The notes under the pieces: generated by a model | What the model was told of the DNA's origin: nothing | What the model saw: only the letters and a program-made list of their open reading frames with translations | Database searches by the model: none | Position numbers and translations under genes: made by a program | In this document: one piece after another, positions 46,203 through 54,698 of the stretch | Layout of the letters: the number at the start of each line of letters is the position of its first letter | Numbering within the stretch: the first letter of the stretch is position 1 | Source: Gp6-AA40 sp035571515 | GTDB taxonomy: Bacteria; Acidobacteriota; Vicinamibacteria; Vicinamibacterales; UBA2999 | Assembly (NCBI GenBank): GCA_035571515.1 | Contig: DATNCQ010000207.1 | Span: forward strand, 1 to 64,000 | Direction of reading: 5' to 3' | DNA length: 64,000 nt

Positions 46203-47342
46203 ATGAAGCGCATGCTGTGCGTCGTTGCATTTGTTCTTCCACTCGTCGTCACGGGTGCATCGGCCGACGACAGCGATCGCGTGCTGACGATCGACCATTA
46301 CGTCCGCGTCACGTCCACGGTGCCGGCGATTGCCGGGCAGGCGGCGCAGCTCTACGTGCGCGAGCGGGTGCAGGCCGGCGGCGCGCTGCGGACGTCGGCC
46401 TTCGGCGATCGCGTCGTCCTGTTCGTGCACGGCGCGGGCACGCCCGCGGAGGTGGCCTTCGACGTGCCGTACCAGGACTACAGCTGGATGGCGTTCCTCG
46501 CCCGGGCCGGGTTCGACGTGTTCGCGGTGGACATGACCGGCTACGGCCGTTCGACACGGCCGGCGCCGATGAACGATCCCTGCAACCTCGCGAAGGATCG
46601 GCAGGCCGGGTTCGTCGCGGCGCCCTGCGCGCCCGGTTATCCGCACACGCTGACCTCGGTCGCCTCCGACTGGGCGGAGATCGGCGCGGCGGTCGATTAC
46701 ATCCGCGCGCTGCGACACGTGGAGCGCGTCTCGCTCGTGGCCTGGTCGCGCGGCGGCCCGCGCGCCGGGGGATACGCCTCTCAACATCCCGACAAGGTGC
46801 GGCGTCTCATCGTGCTCGCACCCGCCTACGATCGCAACGCGCCTGCGAACTCGGCCGAGCGGACGCTTGCCGACGGTGTGCCGCTGAACACGCAGTCGCG
46901 GCAGGATTTCGACGTGAACTGGGATCGGCAGGTCGGGTGCACGGATCAGTACGACCGCGCGGCGTCGAACGCGGTCTGGACCGAGATGCTGGCGTCCGAC
47001 CCGGTCGGCGCGACGTGGGGGCCGGGCGTCCGCCGCGCGCCCGAAATGACCGGCACGTGGCCGGCCGCGATGGCGGCGAAGCTGAAAACACCGTTCCTGA
47101 TGATCTCGGGCGCCCACGACAAGCAGGTGCCGCAGGAGCGCGTGCGCGAGCTGTACGCGGACGCCGGTTCGTCGGAGAAGGTGTTCGTCGATCTCGCCTG
47201 CTCGTCGCACAACGCGATGTGGGAGCGGAATCACCTGCTGCTGTTCCGCGCGTCGCTGGAGTGGCTGACGCAGGGGACGGTCAACGGCATGAAGTCGGGC
47301 ATGTTGAGGCTTGGCTACGACGCCCAGCGTGCAAGTCAATAG
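46203..47342 (+). CDS. Exported alpha/beta hydrolase
   Basis: 379 aa. Signal peptide MKRMLCVVAFVLPLVVTGASA. The oxyanion-region motif is VVLFVHGAGTPAEV. The nucleophile elbow reads LVAWSRGGPRAGG (S in WSRGG), the acid probably lies in MISGAHDKQVP and the catalytic His in CSSHNAMWERN. No specific substrate class can be named. Upstream in-frame sequence back to 46131 is translated palindrome (VEADLQVRL) and was excluded. Followed 37 bases later by the PQQ dehydrogenase, probably in one operon. Confidence 0.87.
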   Translation: MKRMLCVVAFVLPLVVTGASADDSDRVLTIDHYVRVTSTVPAIAGQAAQLYVRERVQAGGALRTSAFGDRVVLFVHGAGTPAEVAFDVPYQDYSWMAFLARAGFDVFAVDMTGYGRSTRPAPMNDPCNLAKDRQAGFVAAPCAPGYPHTLTSVASDWAEIGAAVDYIRALRHVERVSLVAWSRGGPRAGGYASQHPDKVRRLIVLAPAYDRNAPANSAERTLADGVPLNTQSRQDFDVNWDRQVGCTDQYDRAASNAVWTEMLASDPVGATWGPGVRRAPEMTGTWPAAMAAKLKTPFLMISGAHDKQVPQERVRELYADAGSSEKVFVDLACSSHNAMWERNHLLLFRASLEWLTQGTVNGMKSGMLRLGYDAQRASQ

Positions 47343-47379
47343 GCGAGCCAATAGAGGCAACCGAGGAGAGGCAACGCAC

Positions 47380-49428
47380 ATGTCACGCCTGTTTCGCGGA
47401 TTCGCGGCCACGCTGGCCGCGGCGGTTCTCGTCGCCTGGGTCAACTCCGACGTCCTCGGCCAGGCGCTGACGAGCGTCGACTGGACGACGTACGGTGGAG
47501 ACCTCGCCAGCCGCCGCTACCGGCCGTTCGACCAGATCAACCGCGACAACTTCAAGGACCTCGAGGTCGCCTGGCGCTTCAAGACCGACGCGCTCGGCGC
47601 GGTGCCCGAGTTCAACTTCCAGTCCACGCCGCTGATGGTGAAGGGCGTGATCTACACGACCGCCGGCACGCGCCGCGCGGTCGTGGCGCTCGACGCGGCC
47701 ACCGGCGAGATGCTCTGGATGCACCGCGAGGACGAAGGGAAGCGCGCGCAGTCGGCGCCGCGCAAGCTCTCGGGCCGCGGCCTCGCCTACTGGACCGACG
47801 GCCGCGAGAGCCGCATCGTCTACGTCACCCCCGGCTACCAGATGGTCGCGCTCGACGCGAAGAGCGGTCAGCGCGTTCCCGGCTTCGGCAGCAACGGCAT
47901 CGTGGACCTGAAGCTGGACGACGACCAGCCGGTCGATCTCGAAAGCGGCGAAATCGGGCTGCACGCGGCGCCGATCATCGCCCGCGACATCATCGTCGTT
48001 GGCGCGGCGCACCTGCCGGGCGGGACGCCGAAGAGCAAGAACCACGAGAAGGGGTATATCCGCGGCTTCGACGTGCGGACCGGCAAGCGGCTCTGGATCT
48101 TCCACACGATCCCGCGCCCCGGTGAGTTCGGCGCCAACACCTGGGAGGGCGATTCCGCGGCGTACACGGGCAATGGCGGCGTCTGGGCGCAGATGACGGT
48201 CGACGAGGAGCTCGGGATGCTCTACCTGCCGGTGGAACTGCCGACCGGCGATTACTACGGCGGCCACCGGCCCGGCGCGGGCCTCTTCGGGGAGAGCCTG
48301 GTCGCGCTCGATCTGAAGACCGGCAAGTTGAAGTGGCACTACCAGCTCGTGCACCACGGGATCTGGGACTTCGACATACCGGCGGCACCCATCCTTGCCG
48401 ACATCACGGTCGATGGACGTTTGATCAAGGCCATTGCGCAGCCGACGAAACAGAGCTGGCTTTACGTGTTCGATCGCGTGACGGGGAAGCCCGTGTGGCC
48501 GATCGAAGAGCGGCCGGTTGCGAAGGGCGACGTGCCCGGCGAGTGGTATTCGCCGACGCAACCGTTCGTCACCAAGCCCCGCGCCTACGACCTGCAGGGC
48601 GTCGCGACCGACGATCTGATCGACTTCACGCCGGAGCTGCGGGCTGAGGCGATCAAGGTCGTGTCGCGCTACAAGATCGGGCCGCTGTTCACGCCGCCTC
48701 CGGTCAGCCGGTGGGAGGGGCCGCTCGGTCTGCTGATGGTGCCCTCGGCGACGGGCGGCGCGAACTGGCCGGGTGGCGCGCTCGATCCGGACACGAACGT
48801 GTTCTACATCTATTCGTTCCGCAATCCGTCGGTGATCGGCATGATTCCGGGCCCGAAGCCGTCCGAGTTCGCGTACGTCAACGGACAGGCGCGCGACCCG
48901 AATGCGCCGCCGCCGGCCGTACCCGCGGCCGGCGCGCCCCCTGTCAACGCCGAAGGCGGCGGGGCGGCGGTCACCGTCCAGGGTCTTCCGCTGCTGAAGC
49001 CGCCGTACGGGACGATTTCGGCGATCAATCTCAACACCGGCGACTTCGCCTGGCAGATCGCGCACGGCGAGACACCCGACGCGATCAAGAACAATCCCGG
49101 GCTGAAGGGACTCACGATCCCGCGAACCGGCCGCGCCAACGGGCGCATCGGCGTGCTCGTCACCAGGTCGCTGGTGATCGCCGGCGAGCCCGGCTTCGGC
49201 ACGACGCCGAACGGCCAGCGCGGCGCGATGCTGCGCGCGTACGACAAGGCAACCGGCGCCGAGGTCGGAGCGGTGTACATGCCCGCGCCGCAGACCGGGT
49301 CGCCGATGACGTACATGCTGAACGGGCGCCAGTACCTGGTGGTCGCCATCTCGGGGAACGGGTACAGCGGCGAGCTCGTGGCGTTCCGCGTGCCGCAGAA
49401 GCCGGCCCCGCCGGCCGCCACGCGTTAA
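47380..49428 (+). CDS. PQQ-dependent dehydrogenase (quinoprotein)
   Basis: 682 aa, eight-bladed propeller type. Signal peptide about 1-28. Repeated W-motifs include DLEVAWRFKTDALG, LDAATGEMLWMHRED, VRTGKRLWIFHTIPRPGE, LDLKTGKLKWHYQLVHHGIWD and LNTGDFAWQIAHGE. HHGIWDFDIPAAP is a hallmark of membrane-type glucose and related PQQ dehydrogenases. There is no heme motif and no Cys, so electrons must leave to a separate carrier such as the cytochrome at 44362. GAGGAGAG precedes the ATG. A Pro/Ala/Gly-rich loop (PNAPPPAVPAAGAPP) interrupts the late part. The substrate is an alcohol or sugar, undetermined. Confidence 0.9.
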   Translation: MSRLFRGFAATLAAAVLVAWVNSDVLGQALTSVDWTTYGGDLASRRYRPFDQINRDNFKDLEVAWRFKTDALGAVPEFNFQSTPLMVKGVIYTTAGTRRAVVALDAATGEMLWMHREDEGKRAQSAPRKLSGRGLAYWTDGRESRIVYVTPGYQMVALDAKSGQRVPGFGSNGIVDLKLDDDQPVDLESGEIGLHAAPIIARDIIVVGAAHLPGGTPKSKNHEKGYIRGFDVRTGKRLWIFHTIPRPGEFGANTWEGDSAAYTGNGGVWAQMTVDEELGMLYLPVELPTGDYYGGHRPGAGLFGESLVALDLKTGKLKWHYQLVHHGIWDFDIPAAPILADITVDGRLIKAIAQPTKQSWLYVFDRVTGKPVWPIEERPVAKGDVPGEWYSPTQPFVTKPRAYDLQGVATDDLIDFTPELRAEAIKVVSRYKIGPLFTPPPVSRWEGPLGLLMVPSATGGANWPGGALDPDTNVFYIYSFRNPSVIGMIPGPKPSEFAYVNGQARDPNAPPPAVPAAGAPPVNAEGGGAAVTVQGLPLLKPPYGTISAINLNTGDFAWQIAHGETPDAIKNNPGLKGLTIPRTGRANGRIGVLVTRSLVIAGEPGFGTTPNGQRGAMLRAYDKATGAEVGAVYMPAPQTGSPMTYMLNGRQYLVVAISGNGYSGELVAFRVPQKPAPPAATR

Positions 49429-49445
49429 CCTGCGATAATCGACGT

Positions 49446-49670
49446 ATGCCCTTGTACGAATATCAGTGTCAGAGTTGCTCTCATCAGTTCGAGCTGCTGG
49501 TCCGCGGCGCCGAAACGCCGCAGTGCCCGTCGTGCCACGGCACGGCGCTGGAGAAGCGCCTGTCGGTCTTCGCGGCGCATGCCAACGGCAGCCCGCGGGA
49601 GATGAACGGTCCCGGCGCGTGCGGCCAGTGCGGCGACCCGCGCGGGCCCGGCTCCTGCTCGATCAACTGA
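49446..49670 (+). CDS. FmdB-family zinc ribbon protein
   Basis: 74 aa, beginning MPLYEYQCQSCSHQFELLV and CPSCHGTALEKRLS: CxxC repeated twice, the FmdB regulatory-protein fold. The C-terminal part has three further Cys (ACGQCGDPRGPGSC). Its role is unknown; often associated with translation or amidase regulation by name only. Confidence 0.88.
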   Translation: MPLYEYQCQSCSHQFELLVRGAETPQCPSCHGTALEKRLSVFAAHANGSPREMNGPGACGQCGDPRGPGSCSIN

Positions 49671-49684
49671 CGGCTGCGCGCTTC

Positions 49685-49764
49685 TGAACGACCGAACCAG
49701 CGAACCTCCGAGCCCGCGACCCGCCGAACCGGCGAGCCCGCGACCCGGCGGACCGCCAAGCCGC
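49685..49764. repeat. Octamer array, 10 units, before murJ
   Basis: Successive 8-base units: TGAACGAC, CGAACCAG, CGAACCTC, CGAGCCCG, CGACCCGC, CGAACCGG, CGAGCCCG, CGACCCGG, CGGACCGC, CAAGCCGC. Period 8, GC-rich. It occupies all of the gap between fmdB-like gene and murJ start. Confidence 0.88.
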
Positions 49765-49776
49765 CGTGGCGGCGCG

Positions 49777-51318
49777 ATGTTCGTCGCGGCCGGCATCCTC
49801 CTCAGCCGCCTCGCGGGCCTCGTCCGCCTGCAGGTCTTCGCGCACTACTTCGGCCTCGAATCGGACGCCGCCGACGCGTTCAACGCGGCGTTCCGCATCC
49901 CGAACTTCCTGCAGAACCTGTTCGGCGAGGGCGCGCTCTCCGCGTCGTTCATCCCGGTCTACGCGGCGCTCGTCGCGCGCGGCGAGCGGCGGGACGCGGA
50001 TCGGGTCGCCGGTGCCGTCGGCACGCTGCTCGCGCTCCTCGTCTCGGTGCTGGTGCTGGCCGGCGTGCTGGCGACGCCAATGCTCATCGCCGCCATCGCG
50101 CCCGGCTTCACCGGCGACAAGCGCGCGCTGACCATCCAGCTCGTTCGCATCCTCTTTCCCGGCGCGGGACTGCTCGTGCTGTCCGCCTGGTGCCTCGGCG
50201 TCCTGAACAGCCACCAGCGATTTTTGCTCTCGTATGCCGCGCCCGTGTTGTGGAACGCCGTGATGATCGCGACGCTGGTGCTCTTCGGCCCCTCGTCCTC
50301 GCTGCCGCGGCTCGCGGTACTGCTCGCCTGGGGATCGGTCGTCGGCAGCTTCGTGCAGTTCGCGGTGCAGGTCCCGGTCGTCGTACGCGTGGCGCCCGAC
50401 CTCCGCTTTGCCCTCGACCTCGCGTCCGAGCAGGTGCGCATCGTCTCGCGCAACTTCGTGCCCGTCTTCATCAGCCGCGGCGTCGTGCAGGTGAGCGCCT
50501 ACATCGACGCGCTGCTGGCGAGCCTGCTGCCGACGGGCGCGGTGACGGGCATCGCGAACGCCCAGGTGCTCTACACGCTGCCCGTCAGCCTCTTCGGCAT
50601 GTCGGTGGCGGCCGCGGAGCTGCCGACGATGTCGGGCGAGGCGGGCACCGATGCCGGGGGACAGGAAATGCTGCGGCGGCGGCTCGATGCCGGGCTGCGG
50701 CGCATCGCGTTCTTCGTCGTGCCGTCCGCGATGGCGTTCCTCGCGCTCGGCGACGTGCTCGTCGCGGCACTGCTGCAGACGGGGCGATTCCGCCACGAGG
50801 ATGCGCTGTATGTCTGGGGCATCCTTGCCGGGTCCGTGGTGGGCCTGCTCGCCTCGACGCTCGGCCGTCTGTACTCGTCGTCGTATTACGCGCTCCGCGA
50901 CACCCGCACGCCGCTGCGGTTCGCCATCGTGCGCGTCGTGCTGACGACCGTGCTCGGCTACCTGTTCGCGATTCCGTTACCGCGCCTGCTCGGTGTTCCG
51001 CAGGCGTGGGGCGCGGCCGGCCTCACCGCGTCGGCCGGCATCGCGGGATGGGTGGAGATGCTGCTGCTCCGCCGGACACTGAACGCGCGCATCGGCACGA
51101 CGGGCCTGCCGGCCAGCTACGTCGCGAAGTTGTGGATCGCGGCGGCCGCAGGTGCGGCGGTGGCATGGGCCGTCAAGCTCTCGATTCCGCCGCTGCCGCC
51201 CATCGTCGCCGCGCTGCTGATTGTCGGTCCGTATAGCGTCGTGTTCATCGCCATGTCACTGGCCTTAGGGGTGGAAGGAACGATGTCGATGATCAAGCGC
51301 GTACTGCGGCGGAGATAA
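49777..51318 (+). CDS. murJ: Lipid II flippase MurJ (MviN)
   Basis: MOP-superfamily membrane protein that flips lipid II for peptidoglycan synthesis. Typical segments: VAAGILLSRLAGLVR, AFRIPNFLQNLFGEGALSASFIPVY, ISRGVVQVSAYIDALLASLLP, NAQVLYTLPVSLFGMSVAAAELP and YSSSYYALRDTRTPLRFAIVRV. 513 aa with about 13-14 hydrophobic segments. The N-terminus is some ten residues shorter than usual; the octamer array ends 12 bases before the ATG, and no ribosome site is visible, so the original start may have been replaced. Confidence 0.92.
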   Translation: MFVAAGILLSRLAGLVRLQVFAHYFGLESDAADAFNAAFRIPNFLQNLFGEGALSASFIPVYAALVARGERRDADRVAGAVGTLLALLVSVLVLAGVLATPMLIAAIAPGFTGDKRALTIQLVRILFPGAGLLVLSAWCLGVLNSHQRFLLSYAAPVLWNAVMIATLVLFGPSSSLPRLAVLLAWGSVVGSFVQFAVQVPVVVRVAPDLRFALDLASEQVRIVSRNFVPVFISRGVVQVSAYIDALLASLLPTGAVTGIANAQVLYTLPVSLFGMSVAAAELPTMSGEAGTDAGGQEMLRRRLDAGLRRIAFFVVPSAMAFLALGDVLVAALLQTGRFRHEDALYVWGILAGSVVGLLASTLGRLYSSSYYALRDTRTPLRFAIVRVVLTTVLGYLFAIPLPRLLGVPQAWGAAGLTASAGIAGWVEMLLLRRTLNARIGTTGLPASYVAKLWIAAAAGAAVAWAVKLSIPPLPPIVAALLIVGPYSVVFIAMSLALGVEGTMSMIKRVLRRR

Positions 51319-51369
51319 GATACGGCTCACCTTGAGCCGAAGCCCGTGGGCACATAGGATGCACAGCGG

Positions 51370-51570
51370 ATGGAACAGATGACGGACGTCCCGACCCTTC
51401 TCGGTGAATCCAGGTCGCTCTGCACGGACCATCGCTGCCCGAATTGCGGGGTTCCCGATCACGTCACCGCGGAACGCGTGCTGGCGGGGAATCTGAGCCT
51501 GACGCTGTGTCACTGTCGCATGTGCGGACATTCGTGGCATCCGCACATCGAGCCCGATCCGATCATCTGA
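51370..51570 (+). CDS. Small zinc-ribbon-like protein, 66 aa
   Basis: Contains CPNCG and CHCRMCGHSW spaced by about 23 residues, a two-knuckle zinc ribbon, plus HPHIEPDP at the C-terminus. No family name is certain. It follows murJ by 51 bases on the same strand. The gap to 51650 holds a short heptamer array. Confidence 0.65.
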   Translation: MEQMTDVPTLLGESRSLCTDHRCPNCGVPDHVTAERVLAGNLSLTLCHCRMCGHSWHPHIEPDPII

Positions 51571-51611
51571 TCGGTCTGACGACCGGCCCTTTACCGCCGC
51601 GACACCCTGCA

Positions 51612-51640
51612 AGGCCGACTGCCCACTGCCCGCTGCCCAC
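51612..51640. repeat. ACTGCCC-type heptamer array
   Basis: GCCGACT, GCCCACT, GCCCGCT, GCCCACG. Same unit type as at 37158. It fills the convergent gap before the ABC transporter operon end. Confidence 0.7.
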
Positions 51641-51649
51641 GGGCCGCGG

Positions 51650-52504
51650 CTACGATCGCCGGCGCGCGCGATTGAACGCCGGGTCCGGCCGCGGCGCGGC
51701 CGCGAGCAGCGTCTTCGAATACTGATGCTGCGGATGCTGGTAGATCTCTTCCGCCGGCCCGATCTCGACGATGTCGCCCCACGACATCACCGCGATGCGA
51801 TTGGAGATGTGCCGCACGACGGAGAGATCGTGCGCGATGAAGATGTAGGAGAGGCCGAACTCCTGCTGCAGATCCTGCATCAGGTTGATCACCTGCGCCT
51901 GGACGGACACGTCGAGCGCGCTGACGGGCTCGTCGGCGATGACGATCTTCGGGTTGGTCGCCAGCGCGCGCGCGATGCCGATGCGCTGCCGCTGCCCGCC
52001 GGAGAACTCGTGCGGGTAGCGGTTGACGTGGCGCGCGGACAGGCCCACCTTCTCGAGCAGCCAGCGGACGCGCTCGGCGCGCTCGCCGCGCGACATCTTC
52101 GTGTGGATGCGCAGCGGCTCGCCGACGATCTGATCGACGGTCTTCCGCGGGTTGAGCGACGAGTACGGATCCTGGAAGACCATCTGGATGTCGGCGCGGT
52201 AGGGCCGCATCTGCGTGCGCGACAGCGGCGCGAGGTCGACGACACCCGACGCGTGGTGGTAGAGGACGCGCCCGCTGATCTCCACGCGATAGCTCATCGC
52301 GCGCAGGATGTTGATGATCGCGCGCCCCACCGTCGTCTTGCCGCAGCCGGACTCGCCGACCAGGCCGAGCGTTTCGCCGCGCTGCAGCTGGAATGAGATG
52401 CCCTTGACCGCTTCCACCTCGCCGACGCGGCGCAGCAGGATGCCGCCGAAGACGGGGAACCTGACGACGAGGTTCTGGACGTCGAGCAGAACGTCGCCGC
52501 TCAT
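51650..52504 (-). CDS. oppF: Peptide ABC transporter ATPase (OppF/DppF type)
   Basis: 284 aa. Walker A GESGCGKTT, Q-loop in MVFQDPYSSLNPR, signature SGGQRQRIGIARAL, Walker B KIVIADEPVSALD and the switch His in FIAHDLSVVRHI. The C-terminal zone (IYQHPQHQYSKTLL) is of oligopeptide-transporter type but short. Last gene of the five-gene operon; its start overlaps the oppD stop as ATGA. Confidence 0.93.
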   Translation of the reverse strand: MSGDVLLDVQNLVVRFPVFGGILLRRVGEVEAVKGISFQLQRGETLGLVGESGCGKTTVGRAIINILRAMSYRVEISGRVLYHHASGVVDLAPLSRTQMRPYRADIQMVFQDPYSSLNPRKTVDQIVGEPLRIHTKMSRGERAERVRWLLEKVGLSARHVNRYPHEFSGGQRQRIGIARALATNPKIVIADEPVSALDVSVQAQVINLMQDLQQEFGLSYIFIAHDLSVVRHISNRIAVMSWGDIVEIGPAEEIYQHPQHQYSKTLLAAAPRPDPAFNRARRRS

Positions 52505-53541
52505 TTGGCTGGAGGCGGCACGGCCGGCGTGCCGCCGTGCGGGTAGAGGTGACAACGCACCCAGTGGCCCGGCGCGTCCTCGATGAGCGGCGGCTCGATG
52601 TCGGGACACGGCTCGAAGGCGTAGGGGCAGCGCGTCACGAACTTGCACCCCACCGGAAGGTGGTAGATGTCCGGCACGGAGCCGGGAATGACGGTCAGCC
52701 TGTGCGCCTTCTTCCCGTCGACGCTGGGGATCGAGCCGAGCAGGCCGTGCGTGTAGGGGTGAAACGGCGCATCGAACAAGGCGTCGATCGAGGCGACCTC
52801 CTGGATCTTGCCGCCGTACATCACCGCCACCCGGTCGCACGTCTCGGCGACGACGGCGAGGTTGTGCGTGATGAGGAGGATGGACGCCCCCGCGCGCCGC
52901 TCCTTCATCTCGAGCATCAGGTCGAGGATCTGCGCCTGGATGGTCACGTCGAGGGCGGTCGTCGGCTCGTCGGCGATGAGCAGCGACGGGTTGAGCACGA
53001 GCGCGATCGCAATCATGACGCGCTGCCGCTGCCCGCCGGAGAAATGGTGGGGGTACTGCTTCATCCGCTGCTCGGGGTCCGGGATGCCGACCTCGGTGAG
53101 AATCTCGACCGCGCGCGCGTGCGCCTCCCGCTTGCTCACCCGCTGATGCGCCTGGATCACTTCCATCACCTGCATCCCGATCGTGAACACCGGGTTCAGT
53201 GACGTCATCGGCTCCTGGAACACCATGCTGATCTCGTTGCCGCGAATCTCGCGGATGTCGTCCCACGAGAGCTGCAGCAGATCGCGTCCCTTGTAGAGAA
53301 TCTCGCCGGCGACGATGCGGCCGGGCGGGTCCGGGATGAGCCGCAGGATGCTGAGCGCGGTGACGCTCTTGCCCGACCCCGACTCGCCGACCAGTCCGAG
53401 CACCTCGCCCTGCGCGATGTCGAGGTCGACGCCGTCAACCGCCTTGGCGACGCCAGACTCCGTGTAGAAATAGGTTCGCAGTCCACGTATGGTCAGTAGA
53501 GGCGAACCTTCAGGTCCGCCTTGTGCAGCCGGCAGGCTCAT
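52501..53541 (-). CDS. oppD: Peptide ABC transporter ATPase (OppD/DppD type)
   Basis: 346 aa. Walker A GESGSGKSV, MVFQEPMTSLNP, signature SGGQRQRVMIAIAL, Walker B LLIADEPTTALD and ITHNLAVVAETCD. The C-terminal oligo_HPY domain carries a Cys cluster (GCKFVTRCPYAFEPCP, then VRCHLYP), the type reported to hold an iron-sulfur cluster in some members. The N-terminus MSLPAAQGGPEGSPLL is coded partly by a family B palindrome (residues 8-14). Starts inside the oppC stop (ATGA). Confidence 0.93.
   Translation of the reverse strand: MSLPAAQGGPEGSPLLTIRGLRTYFYTESGVAKAVDGVDLDIAQGEVLGLVGESGSGKSVTALSILRLIPDPPGRIVAGEILYKGRDLLQLSWDDIREIRGNEISMVFQEPMTSLNPVFTIGMQVMEVIQAHQRVSKREAHARAVEILTEVGIPDPEQRMKQYPHHFSGGQRQRVMIAIALVLNPSLLIADEPTTALDVTIQAQILDLMLEMKERRAGASILLITHNLAVVAETCDRVAVMYGGKIQEVASIDALFDAPFHPYTHGLLGSIPSVDGKKAHRLTVIPGSVPDIYHLPVGCKFVTRCPYAFEPCPDIEPPLIEDAPGHWVRCHLYPHGGTPAVPPPAK
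53501..53520. repeat. Family B palindrome inside the oppD start
   Basis: GGCGAACC, TTCA, GGTCCGCC with one stem mismatch; left flank AGTAGA as in the other family B copies. Codes residues 8-14 of OppD. Confidence 0.75.
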
Positions 53542-54698
53542 CGCAGGCGCGAGAACTCTTTCGGGTCGAACGCCTCACGCACCGCTTCGCCGATGAAGAC
53601 GACGAGCAGCAGCGTCAGGAACAGCACGCCGAGCGGGTAGAAGACGAGCCACCACTTCGTCAGATTCTCCATCCCCTGGCCGATCAGCTCGCCCCAGCTC
53701 GGTGTCGGCGCGGGGAGTCCGAAGCCGAGGAAGTCGAGCGCGACCAGCGCGCTGATGTTGGCCACGATCTCGAACGGCGCGAACGAGACGACCGGCGTCA
53801 GCGCGTTGGGCAGGATGTGCCGGAACATGATGCCCGGCTCCGACACGCCGGTCGCAATCGCGGCGCCGACGTAATCCTTCGCCTTCTCGCGGTAGAACTC
53901 GCCGCGGATGTAATAGGTGATCCCCATCCAGTCGAACGCCGCGAGGATGACGACCAGCAGCCAGAGCGACGGCTGCAGCAGCTGGTAGCGGCCCGGCGTG
54001 TAGACGGGCACGATGACCGAGCCGATGATGATGACGACGTAGAGAAACGGCAGCGAGGACCAGATCTCGATGCCGCGCTGGCCGAAGATGTCGATGCGGC
54101 CGCCGAAGTAACCGAGCGAGGCGCCGACCGCGATGCCGGCGATGTTGCCGACCAGGGCGACCAGCAGCGCGAACGTCAGCGAGATGTTGAGACCGTAGGC
54201 CAGCCGCACCAGGACGTCGCGTCCGCGATCGTCGGTGCCGAAGGGATGCTGCGCCGAGGGCGGGTTGGGCGGTGTGCCGGGCAGATCGAGCAGCGCTTCG
54301 TTCGGACCGTAGGGAATCAGCGGCATCAGCACCCAGTTGCCCTGGCCCGCGGCGGCGAACTGCTGCTTCAACGCGCGGTAATCCGGGTCGCCGAACGCCG
54401 CCTGGCCGAACTCGCTCGCGCTCCGGTAATGGACGATCGGGACGTAATAGCTGCCGTTGTAGCGGACGAGCAGCGCGATGTTGTTGGCAATCAGCGGCAG
54501 GAAGAACGAGATCAGGTACGCCGTGACGACGAACACGAACGAGAAGTATCCGCGCTTGAGGCGCCGGAACTTCCGCAGGCGCTTCCGCAGCAGTGACTCG
54601 GGCGGCGGCGTCGTCGTCACCGGTGGCGGCAGCATCGACGACGCCAGGTCGGGCGGCACGTGGGTGAGATTGTCGACGGCGGGCTCGGGGGTGCTCAT
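53538..54698 (-). CDS. oppC: Peptide ABC transporter permease (OppC/YejE type)
   Basis: 386 aa. The N-terminal RKFRRLKRGYFSF and the large periplasmic region (IANNIALLVRYNGSYYVP, HYRSASEFGQ) before HPFGTDDRGRDVL are features of the YejE branch rather than plain OppC. The EAA loop is AKDYVGAAIATGVSEPGIMFRHILPN. Six membrane segments. It starts within the oppB stop (ATGA). Confidence 0.9.
   Translation of the reverse strand: MSTPEPAVDNLTHVPPDLASSMLPPPVTTTPPPESLLRKRLRKFRRLKRGYFSFVFVVTAYLISFFLPLIANNIALLVRYNGSYYVPIVHYRSASEFGQAAFGDPDYRALKQQFAAAGQGNWVLMPLIPYGPNEALLDLPGTPPNPPSAQHPFGTDDRGRDVLVRLAYGLNISLTFALLVALVGNIAGIAVGASLGYFGGRIDIFGQRGIEIWSSLPFLYVVIIIGSVIVPVYTPGRYQLLQPSLWLLVVILAAFDWMGITYYIRGEFYREKAKDYVGAAIATGVSEPGIMFRHILPNALTPVVSFAPFEIVANISALVALDFLGFGLPAPTPSWGELIGQGMENLTKWWLVFYPLGVLFLTLLLVVFIGEAVREAFDPKEFSRLR

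Noticed and set aside
53523..54596. 357-codon plus-strand ORF over oppC
   Set aside because: Shadow with repetitive Arg/Asp/Glu composition.
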